DNA of 64,000 bases from the NCBI RefSeq assembly GCF_018255755.1, contig NZ_CP073766.1:1736001-1800000 (forward strand), read 5' to 3'. A model generated the notes under the pieces. That model made no database searches, was not told where the DNA came from, and saw only the letters and a program-made list of their open reading frames with translations. This document shows, piece by piece, positions 49,216 to 57,379 of the stretch (position 1 is its first letter; the number at the start of each line of letters is the position of its first letter). The position numbers and the translations under genes were made by a program. The DNA comes from Chitinophaga sp. HK235 (GTDB lineage: Bacteria; Bacteroidota; Bacteroidia; Chitinophagales; Chitinophagaceae).

Positions 49216-49857
49216 TTAGGGTATTTTCTAAAGGATACTTATTGTATAAAAAAAAGACATAGGCGATCCGTTAAGTCTATGTATCCATCCCCCCTGAAAA
49301 ATGCATCCATTCTTCAGGAGCGAACAAAGCTGTCGCTATTGTGAATCCATATTCTTCACATCACTTGAAAAAAATAAAGTAGCTTATTGTTTAATGACTC
49401 ATTTAAAGTTAACACATAGATCCAAATAGGTTGTTCAGAGAATTTTCCGGATAGTATTGGCTGTGCTCAACCCTTTGTTTTAGTCATTGAAAACATTAAA
49501 GGAAATTCGATTATTTGAGGGTCCGTTAACTACTTTTTTTATCGTTACATACAATAATTAACACTTCTATCGTCCTTATTAGCGATTCGAATTTAGCAAA
49601 CATATTTTATTCAGCAAAAAAAATTATCAGGTCACGGTGAAGCCAGAACGAAAATAAAACCACCTCTACTGCTATGATAAATCAGCCGGAATCTGAATTC
49701 AGCAGCAGTAAACAGGAAGGACTGCATACCACACTGCATCGTAATCGCTGGCTGCCGTTAACAATCATTTAATACAAACAGCACACTTACAAACCTTTGA
49801 CTATAAAAACCATTTTTTTCATTGTAGTAAAGCGATTTATCTTTAACTTTCCGCCCG
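49216..49857. other. AT-rich divergent intergenic region between the NRPS operon and the ABC exporter
   Basis: About 640 bp without a credible gene. Near the left end it holds the attenuator-like structure of the antiterminator leader. A possible minus-strand -7 element TATGTTTG lies at 49597-49604, but no well-spaced TTG accompanies it, so the operon promoter is not firmly located. Runs of A and T are frequent. Confidence 0.5.
49233..49286 (-). promoter_or_regulatory. Attenuator-like leader structure of the NusG paralogue
   Basis: On the minus strand ACATAG and CTATGT (49257-49282) can form a 6-bp stem directly followed by C and eight U residues, 35-40 nt before the start codon. GGATAC (49281-49286 on the complement) can instead pair with GTATCC (49233-49238). 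The two pairings share two bases and exclude each other. This resembles a terminator with an alternative fold, but the stems are short. Confidence 0.4.
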
Positions 49858-49886
49858 TTGCTAAATCTTATGCATCCATACATTTG
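49858..49886 (+). promoter_or_regulatory. Bacteroidota-type promoter of the ABC exporter
   Basis: TTG at 49858-49860 lies 18 bp before TACATTTG at 49879-49886, matching the Bacteroidetes TTG / TAnnTTTG pattern. The transcript should start near 49893, about 67 nt before the ATG at 49960. Confidence 0.65.
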
Positions 49887-49959
49887 TGTCATAAGCCATG
49901 TAGAAACCGCATTGCCAACAACCGTGTTAAACCCTTTTGTATCATTCCAATATTTATCA

Positions 49960-51732
49960 ATGACCACTCCCTCAACAACTGCTGCCGCCAACAAAAATAC
50001 TGCAGCCAATCCGAAGCAGGCACTTCGTTTGTTTAAATACATGAAGCCCTACCGCATCTCTTTCGCTGCAGGCATGCTACTCCTGCTGATATCCAGTCTG
50101 GCCGGACTACTATTCCCCGACCTGCTGGGACGACTCGTCAATGCAGGCAAACAGCAGCCTGGATCAGAGCCCATCCATCTGATTGGCATTTATTTAATAG
50201 GAATCCTAATCATCCAATCTGCCAGCGCATTTTTCAGAACAATACTTTTTGTAAAGGTTTCAGAGAAATCACTGGCCTCCCTGCGACAGACCATCTACAA
50301 TCATCTGATACAACTGCCGATGAATTTTTTCCTTCACCGGCGGGTGGGAGAGCTCAACAGCAGAATATCTGCAGACATCACACTGCTGCAGGAAACTTTC
50401 ACCACTACCCTCGCAGAATTTATACGACAGCTGATCATCGTTGTTGGCGGCATCGCTTTCCTGATGCTGACCTCAGCACAACTCACGGTTTTTATGCTGG
50501 CCATCTTACCGGTGATGGTGATCATCGCAGTCATATTCGGACGCTTCATCCGGCACTTCTCTAAAAAGGTGCAGGATCAGGTAGCTGCTTCAGGTACCAT
50601 TGTAGAAGAAACACTGCAAGGCATCTTCAGCGTAAAAGCCTTTGCCAATGAGTTTATGGAAATGGACCGTTACCGTGAAAAAACAGATGCAGCCGCCTCT
50701 ATCGGTATCCAGAACGGAAAATACCGTGCAGCCCTCTCCTCTTTTGTGATACTGGGTATCTTCGGCGCCCTGGTGGCAGTCATCTGGAGAGGAGCTGTTA
50801 TCGGCCTCGACAGCGGTCATCTGTTTTCATTTGTATTATACTCTCTTTTCATCGGCAGCTCCATCGGCGGCCTGGCAGACGTATATACCGCCCTGCAGAA
50901 AAGTTTCGGCGCCACAGAAAATCTGCTCGCCATCCTCGATGAACCCGCAGAGCCCCTGGCACCCGTAACCAGCATCGCCCCTGAACATGTCCTGCAGGGT
51001 AATATCCGTTTCAAAAACGTATCCTTCCGTTACCCCGGCCGGGAAGATGTGCCCGTACTCTCCGACATATCCTTCGATGCATGGGCCGATCAGAAAATAG
51101 CACTGATAGGACCCAGCGGTGCCGGCAAAAGCACCATCGTATCCTTACTGTTACGCATATACGATCCTACGAGCGGCCATATCTTCTTCGACAACGGAGA
51201 AAGTCATCAGTACCCATTATCAGCACTCCGCTCCCAGATCGCTACCGTACCACAGGACGTATTCCTCTTCGGCGGCACCATCGGCGAAAATATCGCCTAT
51301 GGAAAACCCAATGCCACCGAAGAAGAAATCATCATGGCCGCCAAAAAAGCCAACGCCTGGGAATTTATCCAGCGGCTGCCACAAGGCCTCCAGACGATCG
51401 TAGGTGAACGCGGCCTTCAACTCTCCGGCGGACAACGCCAGCGCGTAGCCATCGCCAGAGCCGTTTTAAAAGAGCCCCGCATACTGATCCTCGACGAAGC
51501 TACTTCCGCTCTCGATGCCGAATCAGAAAGACTCGTACAGGATGCCCTCAACAAACTCATGGTAGGCCGTACCTCCATCGTCATCGCCCATCGCCTGTCT
51601 ACCATCCGTCAGGCAGATAAAATCATCGTTATCGATAAAGGAACGATTGTAGAAGAAGGTACCCATGAAGAACTGATCAATAATCATTACGGGCTGTATA
51701 AAAACCTGTGTGAGATGCAGTTTATACAATAG
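49960..51732 (+). CDS. ABC transporter, fused permease and ATPase (MsbA/ABCB-like exporter)
   Basis: The 590-residue half-transporter has a six-helix exporter membrane domain (about 40-320) and a C-terminal ATPase domain: Walker A GPSGAGKST (~384), LSGGQRQR signature (~488), Walker B ILILDEA (~507) and a switch His in IVIAHRLST. It should work as a homodimer in the inner membrane. I chose the ATG at 49960, not the upstream frame opening at 49858, because the predicted promoter lies between them. It is divergent from the NRPS operon, so export or self-protection for the peptide is possible. MsbA-like lipid export is equally compatible with the sequence. Confidence 0.9.
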   Translation: MTTPSTTAAANKNTAANPKQALRLFKYMKPYRISFAAGMLLLLISSLAGLLFPDLLGRLVNAGKQQPGSEPIHLIGIYLIGILIIQSASAFFRTILFVKVSEKSLASLRQTIYNHLIQLPMNFFLHRRVGELNSRISADITLLQETFTTTLAEFIRQLIIVVGGIAFLMLTSAQLTVFMLAILPVMVIIAVIFGRFIRHFSKKVQDQVAASGTIVEETLQGIFSVKAFANEFMEMDRYREKTDAAASIGIQNGKYRAALSSFVILGIFGALVAVIWRGAVIGLDSGHLFSFVLYSLFIGSSIGGLADVYTALQKSFGATENLLAILDEPAEPLAPVTSIAPEHVLQGNIRFKNVSFRYPGREDVPVLSDISFDAWADQKIALIGPSGAGKSTIVSLLLRIYDPTSGHIFFDNGESHQYPLSALRSQIATVPQDVFLFGGTIGENIAYGKPNATEEEIIMAAKKANAWEFIQRLPQGLQTIVGERGLQLSGGQRQRVAIARAVLKEPRILILDEATSALDAESERLVQDALNKLMVGRTSIVIAHRLSTIRQADKIIVIDKGTIVEEGTHEELINNHYGLYKNLCEMQFIQ

Positions 51733-51756
51733 GCGATAAACATATTTTACAATAGC

Positions 51757-51788
51757 AAAAGCCTGCAGATCATCCTGCAGGCTTTTTT
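51757..51788 (+). terminator. Intrinsic terminator of the ABC exporter gene
   Basis: A 12-bp stem (AAAAGCCTGCAG / CTGCAGGCTTTT) with a 6-nt loop is followed by a T-run, 25 bp after the stop codon. Confidence 0.85.
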
Positions 51789-51868
51789 ATGCAAGCGCAT
51801 TCACAACATCCGGACTATCCCTTTTCCAGCATGCGGACTACCCCACTGCGCCATTTTATCCCTATCTT

Positions 51869-51888
51869 CCCAGGGCTAAAGCCCTGGG
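51869..51888. repeat. REP-like palindrome
   Basis: CCCAGGGC, a TAAA loop and GCCCTGGG form a perfect 8-bp GC-rich hairpin without a T-run. Palindromes of this form occur as dispersed repeats in many Bacteroidota genomes, as I recall. Only one copy is visible here, so the family assignment needs the genome. Confidence 0.45.
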
Positions 51889-51889
51889 C

Positions 51890-51897
51890 TATATTTG
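51890..51897 (+). promoter_or_regulatory. Candidate -7 element of the GNAT gene
   Basis: TATATTTG fits TAnnTTTG. No clear TTG is present about 19 bp upstream, where the REP-like palindrome lies. Confidence 0.3.
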
Positions 51898-51904
51898 TTT
51901 GCAT

Positions 51905-51940
51905 TTTTTTGACTTTTTTGACTTTTTTGACTTTTTTGAC
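51905..51940 (+). repeat. Four perfect copies of a 9-bp tandem repeat (TTTTTTGAC)
   Basis: The repeat lies between the candidate -7 box and the ATG of the acetyltransferase gene. A gain or loss of copies would change leader length by 9 nt. If translation began at the upstream TTG (51899), the repeat would encode FFD units, which I consider unlikely. Confidence 0.85.
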
Positions 51941-51958
51941 TTGTTAAAAGATAAACAG

Positions 51959-52777
51959 ATGGTATTACTTGATAAAAATAACTATCATACATTGGTGGGA
52001 TCTTTAAACGCGACTCCATTCAATACTTATTTTGCGCGCGCCGTTGTTGAACAAAAGATCGACGGGAAAGTGTATGTAGATAATACCGGAACCCCTCAGA
52101 CATTTTATATCCTACACCCCTATGGGATGTCTTTATTGTTGGGGAAAAGCGATAATGAAGTGTTTAATCAACAATTCAGGGAGTATATTATCAATGCTGA
52201 CAGCCCACGTGACAGGGATGAATGGATGCAGACATTTCCACATGACTGGAATCCGGTTCTGGGTGCATTATTCAGGGATGATCACCATAACCTTATCCCT
52301 GAAGTGGAACTGGACACCAGGGTTAATTTTAAATTCAACAAAGAGAAATACCTGGATTATAAAGCCGGTGAACAGGCAGATGTCAGGATACAAATTGCTC
52401 CTACCACAGAGACTGTTTTTGAGACCTTGCAGGGGGCTGTTATTCCGGCTAACTTCTGGAACAGTTCAGCTGAATTTGCGACTAACGGTGTAGGCTATAG
52501 TTTGTATTACGACAACAAGCTGGCATCCGTAGCTTTTGCAGCTTTCATTGAAAAAGGGGCGCTGGAACTGGGCATTGAAACCGTTGATCAATTCAGGGGA
52601 AAAGGGCTGGCACATAAAGTATGTTCCGCACTGATAGACTACTGCCTGGAAAAAGATCTTGAACCTATCTGGGCCTGCAAACTGAGTAATACCGGCTCCT
52701 TTAAACTGGCCCATAAACTGGGCTTTGAAGTTTCCAGAGAGTTGCCTTATTACAGGTTAAAATACGCCGCTAGATAA
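51959..52777 (+). CDS. GNAT family N-acetyltransferase
   Basis: The 272-residue protein has a C-terminal GNAT fold. The acetyl-CoA loop is QFRGKGLAHKVC (about residues 216-227), preceded by the ELGIETVDQFRG strand and followed by the NTGSFKLAHKLGF pattern typical of the family. The first half looks like the extra N-terminal domain of the GNAT_acetyltran group. The substrate is unknown. I placed the start at the ATG at 51959 because the upstream in-frame part only encodes a 9-bp repeat from a TTG. It ends 8 bp inside the convergent antiporter gene. Self-resistance by acetylation of the cationic peptide is conceivable but nothing in the sequence shows it. Confidence 0.82.
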   Translation: MVLLDKNNYHTLVGSLNATPFNTYFARAVVEQKIDGKVYVDNTGTPQTFYILHPYGMSLLLGKSDNEVFNQQFREYIINADSPRDRDEWMQTFPHDWNPVLGALFRDDHHNLIPEVELDTRVNFKFNKEKYLDYKAGEQADVRIQIAPTTETVFETLQGAVIPANFWNSSAEFATNGVGYSLYYDNKLASVAFAAFIEKGALELGIETVDQFRGKGLAHKVCSALIDYCLEKDLEPIWACKLSNTGSFKLAHKLGFEVSRELPYYRLKYAAR

Positions 52778-54347
52778 ATTTGAGTTTTTCTTCTTCAATA
52801 TCTATCTGGTGTAAAAATTTCCTGATAATGTCTTCATCAACATGCTCTGCTTCCTGGTTTTTATCCAGCAGCCACTGGCGCTGTTGATTTAAAATGTCCA
52901 GATATATATCCCTGCTTTCGGCAGGCAATGCGGGGTCTGTATCTTCCCGGGATTTTTCTTCCCACTTATCAGCCAGCTGTTGCAGGAAGATATGGTGGCC
53001 TCGCTGTTCGCTGTAATGTGTGTTAAGATGGTCAAGCGCACATTGGGCCAATCCTTTTCTGAGTATATATTCCGCGTCCTCCTCCGGCAGATAGTCATTA
53101 AAGGCGGGCAGCGGTATCTTTTTAATTAAATAGGGAAGTGTTAACCCCTGCAACAGCAAGGTGGTGAGTATCACAATAAAGGTAATAAAGAGGATAAGGT
53201 TTCTCTGTGGGAACGGCTCTCCATCCAATAATACAGGTATAGACAAAGCCGCGGCCAGCGATACCACGCCGCGCATACCTGTCCAGCCCAATAACAATGG
53301 TACTCGTAAGCCGGGATAGGTGGGATCCGCGACAGTAATAAAATTACGGGCAATCATAGTGACAATCACAGCACCGAAAGCAGCTATAACCCTCATGACA
53401 ATCAGTACCACGGTTACTAATAAACCATAACCAACAGCAGCTGAAAAACTGATGCCCTCCTGTTTCAGCCCGGCTGTAATTTCCGGCAGGTCCAGCCCTA
53501 TCAGCAAAAAGACAATACCATTCAATACAAATACAATACTCTCCCAAACATTCACCCCGCGCAAACGGGAGGTAGCCTTTAAAAAATGATGCCTCCGGTG
53601 AGACAGCAGCAATCCTCCGCTCACTACGGCCAGCACACCGGAACTATGCACTTCTTCAGCTGCCATATACATCACATAAGGCGTTATGAAAGTGAGTATA
53701 ATGTCCATATTGGCATCGGTGGGCAACCGTTTGTGAATATTCATAAATATCCATCCTACTATCAAACCGATACCCACGCCTCCCAATAACATCCAACCAA
53801 AACTCAGCGCCGCCTCGTACCAGATAAACTGCCCGGTTGCTACCGCTATCATGGCAAAACGAAAAATAATCAATGCAGAAGCATCATTCAGCAAACTCTC
53901 CCCTTCCAGTATAGAAGACATACGTTTGGGTACTTTCACAAACCTCAAAATAGCACCCGCACTAACAGCATCTGGCGGAGATACAATACCACCCAACAGA
54001 AAACCCAATGCCAGCGAAAAGCCGGGGATATAGGTGTTGGCCACAAACGCCACCGACAAGGCTGTCAGGAAAACCACCACAAAGGCAAAGCTGCTGATGA
54101 TACGCCGCCAGCGCCATAGTTCTTTCCAGGAAATAGCCCAGGCAGCTTCATACAACAACGGCGGTAAAAAGATGATGAATATTAATGAGGGGTTAATACG
54201 CATCACAGGGATGCCAGGTATAAAACTGATCAGCAATCCGGCCCCCACCAGCAGCACCGGATAGGCCACCTTTATTCTGTTGGCCAGCATTATCAGCAAT
54301 ATGATCACTAAAATCAGGGTTATGTAAAAAGGAAAGTGCTCGATCAT
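52770..54347 (-). CDS. CPA1-family Na+/H+ antiporter
   Basis: The 525-residue inner-membrane protein has about 12 helices through residue 410 and a cytosolic tail of about 110 residues. SPPDAVSA and GESLLNDASALI are the conserved antiporter motifs, and the Asp residues in them are the expected ion-binding sites. It matches bacterial NhaP/YjcE-type exchangers that swap Na+ for H+. It is convergent with the GNAT gene, overlapping by 8 bp, and has no obvious link to the peptide cluster. Confidence 0.92.
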   Translation of the reverse strand: MIEHFPFYITLILVIILLIMLANRIKVAYPVLLVGAGLLISFIPGIPVMRINPSLIFIIFLPPLLYEAAWAISWKELWRWRRIISSFAFVVVFLTALSVAFVANTYIPGFSLALGFLLGGIVSPPDAVSAGAILRFVKVPKRMSSILEGESLLNDASALIIFRFAMIAVATGQFIWYEAALSFGWMLLGGVGIGLIVGWIFMNIHKRLPTDANMDIILTFITPYVMYMAAEEVHSSGVLAVVSGGLLLSHRRHHFLKATSRLRGVNVWESIVFVLNGIVFLLIGLDLPEITAGLKQEGISFSAAVGYGLLVTVVLIVMRVIAAFGAVIVTMIARNFITVADPTYPGLRVPLLLGWTGMRGVVSLAAALSIPVLLDGEPFPQRNLILFITFIVILTTLLLQGLTLPYLIKKIPLPAFNDYLPEEDAEYILRKGLAQCALDHLNTHYSEQRGHHIFLQQLADKWEEKSREDTDPALPAESRDIYLDILNQQRQWLLDKNQEAEHVDEDIIRKFLHQIDIEEEKLKFI

Positions 54348-54562
54348 TCTGGTTGAATTTATGTGCGTAGTGCGTGAAGGAAAACACGCGAAATAGGGTT
54401 GGGGTTTTCACCTTGATAAAATAATTGGGACCTACACTGGATTCCAAAGCAAAGCGTGAAGAACCTGTATCCCTTTACTATAAAGGAATACAGGCCATAT
54501 TATATCCATTTTAACCGGACAACAATGCTTTAAAATCAGTCTAATCCTGAGTAAGACAAAAT

Positions 54563-55549
54563 TCAACTCCGGTCCACCAGCTGGTTCATGGAGTCATTGT
54601 ACCGTTCGCCGGTGTTGGGGAATTTCTTCAGCAGGTCTTCGAGGTTTTGCAGATCGGTAGGCGTTAGTTGTATGTCTACCGCGCCGGCGTTGTCCAGGAG
54701 GTATTTGCGCCTTTTGGTGCCGGGGATGGGGATGATGTTTTCTCCCTGTGCCAGCACCCAGGCCAGGGCCAGCTGGGCGGGTGTGCAGTTTTTGCCGGCG
54801 GCCAGTTCTGCGAAAGCGGCTGCGAGCCGCCTGTTGTTTTCGGCGTGTTCGCCCTGGTAACGGGGCAGTAATTTCCTGAAATCGTTATCTGCGAGCTTGC
54901 TGATGTCGAGGTCGTTGGTAACGAGGCCCCTGGCAAGCGGACTGAATGGCACAAACGAAATGCCCAGTTCCTTGCAGGTGGGCAGAATATCCTTTTCCAC
55001 ATCGCGGGTGAGCAGGGAGTATTCGCTTTGCAACGCACTGATGGGATGCACGGCATGCGCCTTGCGCAACGAATTGGCAGAGGCTTCCGACAGGCCCAGG
55101 TAGCGCACTTTCCCTTCTTTTACCAGCTCCGCCATAGCACCCACCATTTCTTCTACCGGTACATTCGGATCTATGCGGTGGGCATAGTATAAATCGATCA
55201 CCTCTGTTTGCAGGCGTTTTAAGCTGGCTTCCACCGCCTTTCTCATATAAGTGGGAGAACCATTGAACTGCATCACGCCATCTGAAGGGTTGGCGGTAAA
55301 CCCGAATTTGGTGGCAATGAAAATTTTATTGCGGTGGGGTTTCAGCACTTTCGCTACGAGCTCTTCATTTTTACCGGCTGCATATACATCTGCTGTGTCC
55401 CAGAAGTTGATACCAATTTCCAGCGCCTTTTCCAGGGTGGCGATGGATTCCACATCGTCGGGAACGCCATAGGCATGGCTCATACCCATACAGCCCAATC
55501 CAAGGGCCGACAACTGAACGTTTGTAGTTCCTAATGTTCTGTACTTCAT
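54563..55549 (-). CDS. Aldo/keto reductase
   Basis: The 328-residue TIM-barrel oxidoreductase starts MKYRTLGTTNVQLSALGLGCMG. It shows the catalytic Asp and Tyr in WDTADVYAAG, Lys in IFIATKFG and His in DLYYAHRID. It resembles the YajO/AKR13-like group that reduces aldehydes with NADPH. I chose the ATG at 55549. The longer frame to 55645 would start upstream of the predicted promoter (55583-55610). The physiological substrate cannot be told. Confidence 0.92.
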   Translation of the reverse strand: MKYRTLGTTNVQLSALGLGCMGMSHAYGVPDDVESIATLEKALEIGINFWDTADVYAAGKNEELVAKVLKPHRNKIFIATKFGFTANPSDGVMQFNGSPTYMRKAVEASLKRLQTEVIDLYYAHRIDPNVPVEEMVGAMAELVKEGKVRYLGLSEASANSLRKAHAVHPISALQSEYSLLTRDVEKDILPTCKELGISFVPFSPLARGLVTNDLDISKLADNDFRKLLPRYQGEHAENNRRLAAAFAELAAGKNCTPAQLALAWVLAQGENIIPIPGTKRRKYLLDNAGAVDIQLTPTDLQNLEDLLKKFPNTGERYNDSMNQLVDRS

Positions 55550-55582
55550 AATATATTTTTTCCGTTTATTAATCCGATCCCG

Positions 55583-55610
55583 CAAAGGTAGCCGGGCAGC
55601 ACCGTTGCAA
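55583..55610 (-). promoter_or_regulatory. Bacteroidota-type promoter of the aldo/keto reductase gene
   Basis: On the minus strand TTG (55610-55608) lies 17 bp before TACCTTTG (55590-55583). The start codon at 55549 is about 27 nt after the expected transcription start. Confidence 0.5.
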
Positions 55611-55906
55611 ATTGTAAAAACAACAGTATTAATTGTGCATTTCAAAGAAGATATTAAAGATACTTATTCTGCCTGATAGCAGTATCAATCGTAATTCTAA
55701 AGCCTGATATGACGGCCTGTTACCGCAACCGGCCTCTCTAACGGAGACGTATACACCGGTAAAGGAACTGGGATTTAACACCAACCCATAAATATTAAAA
55801 AACAAAACCATACAAAAACATATAATCCTCATCAACCTAAAAAATTTCTTCCCTCTCCTGTGATTTTTGCCTTTCGGCTGCGTATCATATATTGTAAGCA
55901 TACAGC

Positions 55907-56416
55907 ATGAGCACATCAAAAGAACAGGAAGCATTTATCCGGCTAATGGCGGGCACTCAGGGAATCATCCTTAAGATCTGCTATGCCTACTGCTACAATA
56001 AAGCTGACCGGGAAGACCTGGCGCAGGAAATTGTTCTTACGCTATGGAAGGGCTTTCCCAAATATGACCCGGCCTGTAAATTTTCCACCTGGATGTACCG
56101 GGTTGCCATCAACGTTGCCATCACGTACTACCGGAACCGGATTAAAAATAAGGGGACAATTCCGTTTGAAGAGCGTTATCTGGAAATTGAAGACACCCGT
56201 CCGGATACCATGGAAACGGAAGCCGCCACCAATAAGCTGCAAAAACATATTGCCCTGCTGCCGGACCTTGAAAGGGCCCTGGTCATCCTTTATTTTGAAA
56301 AGAAAAGTTACCGGGAGATCGCCGAAATCATGGGACTGACAGAAACGAACGTAGCCACCAAAATCAGCAGGATCAAGGAAAAGCTGAAAAAGAACATACT
56401 GAGTGACCCGGGCTGA
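55907..56416 (+). CDS. ECF-type RNA polymerase sigma factor
   Basis: The 169-residue protein has a sigma-2 region (about residues 20-85; DREDLAQEIVLTLW, KFSTWMYRVAINVAI) and a sigma-4 helix-turn-helix (about 120-165; SYREIAEIMGLTETNVATKISRIK). It matches short Bacteroidota ECF factors. The next gene, 33 bp downstream on the same strand, encodes a membrane protein that may act as its anti-sigma partner. No SusC/FecR-type receptor genes follow. Confidence 0.92.
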   Translation: MSTSKEQEAFIRLMAGTQGIILKICYAYCYNKADREDLAQEIVLTLWKGFPKYDPACKFSTWMYRVAINVAITYYRNRIKNKGTIPFEERYLEIEDTRPDTMETEAATNKLQKHIALLPDLERALVILYFEKKSYREIAEIMGLTETNVATKISRIKEKLKKNILSDPG

Positions 56417-56449
56417 TATTAATAATATAACTGATTAAAAATACAGGAT

Positions 56450-57115
56450 ATGGAAGACATAAAATTAGAAAACCTCTGGAACGATTTCAACCGGAAAGTT
56501 GAAGAGGCCAGCATATTGAATATGCAGGCCTGGATGGTTAATCTGGAAACCTTCACGCACCTGCAGCAGTTTAAAGTAAAAACCATACTCAACTCAATAG
56601 CCCGGTTTAAAATATGGGCGGTATTGCTGGGCATCATTCTCGTATTACTGCTGGGTTTCCTCGTATACGCCGATCACCTGCGCAATCCGTTTTTCACCAT
56701 TTCGATGGGCATGATCATGATCTTCACCATCATTGCCATTATCGTTTATCTGCGCCAGGTAATACAAATCCGCCGTATCGATTTGGGCAGCAGCGTCACC
56801 GATACGCTACAACGGCTCTCCGCCCTGCAGGCATCCACGATTCATATTTACAGGGTATCATTCCTGCAGATGCCATTTTATTGTACCTGGTTCTGGACAC
56901 CGGCCTGGATACATGATAAAGCAGGCGCTTTCTGGTTGACAGCCTTTCCCGTCACCCTCGGCTTTACCCTCTTGTCCATCTGGCTCTTCCGGAATATCAC
57001 GCCGCAGAATATGGAGAAAAAATGGTTCCGCATCCTCTTTGGCAGCAAGGAATGGACCTACATTATCAAAGCCGCCCACGAGGTAGAAGAGATAGAGCGC
57101 TTTAAAAACAAATAA
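56450..57115 (+). CDS. Membrane protein cotranscribed with the ECF sigma factor (putative anti-sigma partner)
   Basis: The 221-residue protein has a soluble N-terminal segment (1-50) and hydrophobic stretches at about residues 53-73, 78-98 and 162-180, with a charged C-terminus. I do not recognise a named domain. The N-terminal cytosolic helix, membrane part and position after an ECF sigma gene are typical of Bacteroidota sigma-linked membrane proteins. An anti-sigma role is inferred from position only. Confidence 0.7.
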   Translation: MEDIKLENLWNDFNRKVEEASILNMQAWMVNLETFTHLQQFKVKTILNSIARFKIWAVLLGIILVLLLGFLVYADHLRNPFFTISMGMIMIFTIIAIIVYLRQVIQIRRIDLGSSVTDTLQRLSALQASTIHIYRVSFLQMPFYCTWFWTPAWIHDKAGAFWLTAFPVTLGFTLLSIWLFRNITPQNMEKKWFRILFGSKEWTYIIKAAHEVEEIERFKNK

Positions 57116-57379
57116 GCCACAACCCGCCCCCGAAGCTCTTTGAATGATGGAAGAAACCTGGCCGTAAAAGGAGTATGATGCGCCAAGCGCACTGACAATC
57201 AATATGTGAGAACAGAAAAATACACTTTCAATTTCAATAAATTCACTATCTTACTCCGTTAAAGCATTTCTTACACCTGCGTTGATTTTTTTACCGGATT
57301 GAAAAACCTTTAGCCGGATTATCCTGGCATGTTGTAATAAGAGAAAGGCCTTTAAACCTATAAACCCTTTGGTAGTAAA

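Noticed and set aside
49597..49604. TATGTTTG as the NRPS operon promoter
   Set aside because: No TTG is present at a suitable distance upstream, so it is mentioned only as a possibility.
51899..51958. N-terminal extension of the GNAT protein from a TTG start
   Set aside because: It would translate the 9-bp repeat into FFD units, and it begins only two bases after the candidate -7 element.
55629..55934. Minus-strand 101-codon frame with a hydrophobic stretch and an N-terminus faintly like TonB-dependent receptor leaders
   Set aside because: It overlaps the start of the sigma factor gene, stops soon after the leader-like part and has no further receptor sequence. A decayed remnant cannot be excluded, but support is too weak for a pseudogene call.
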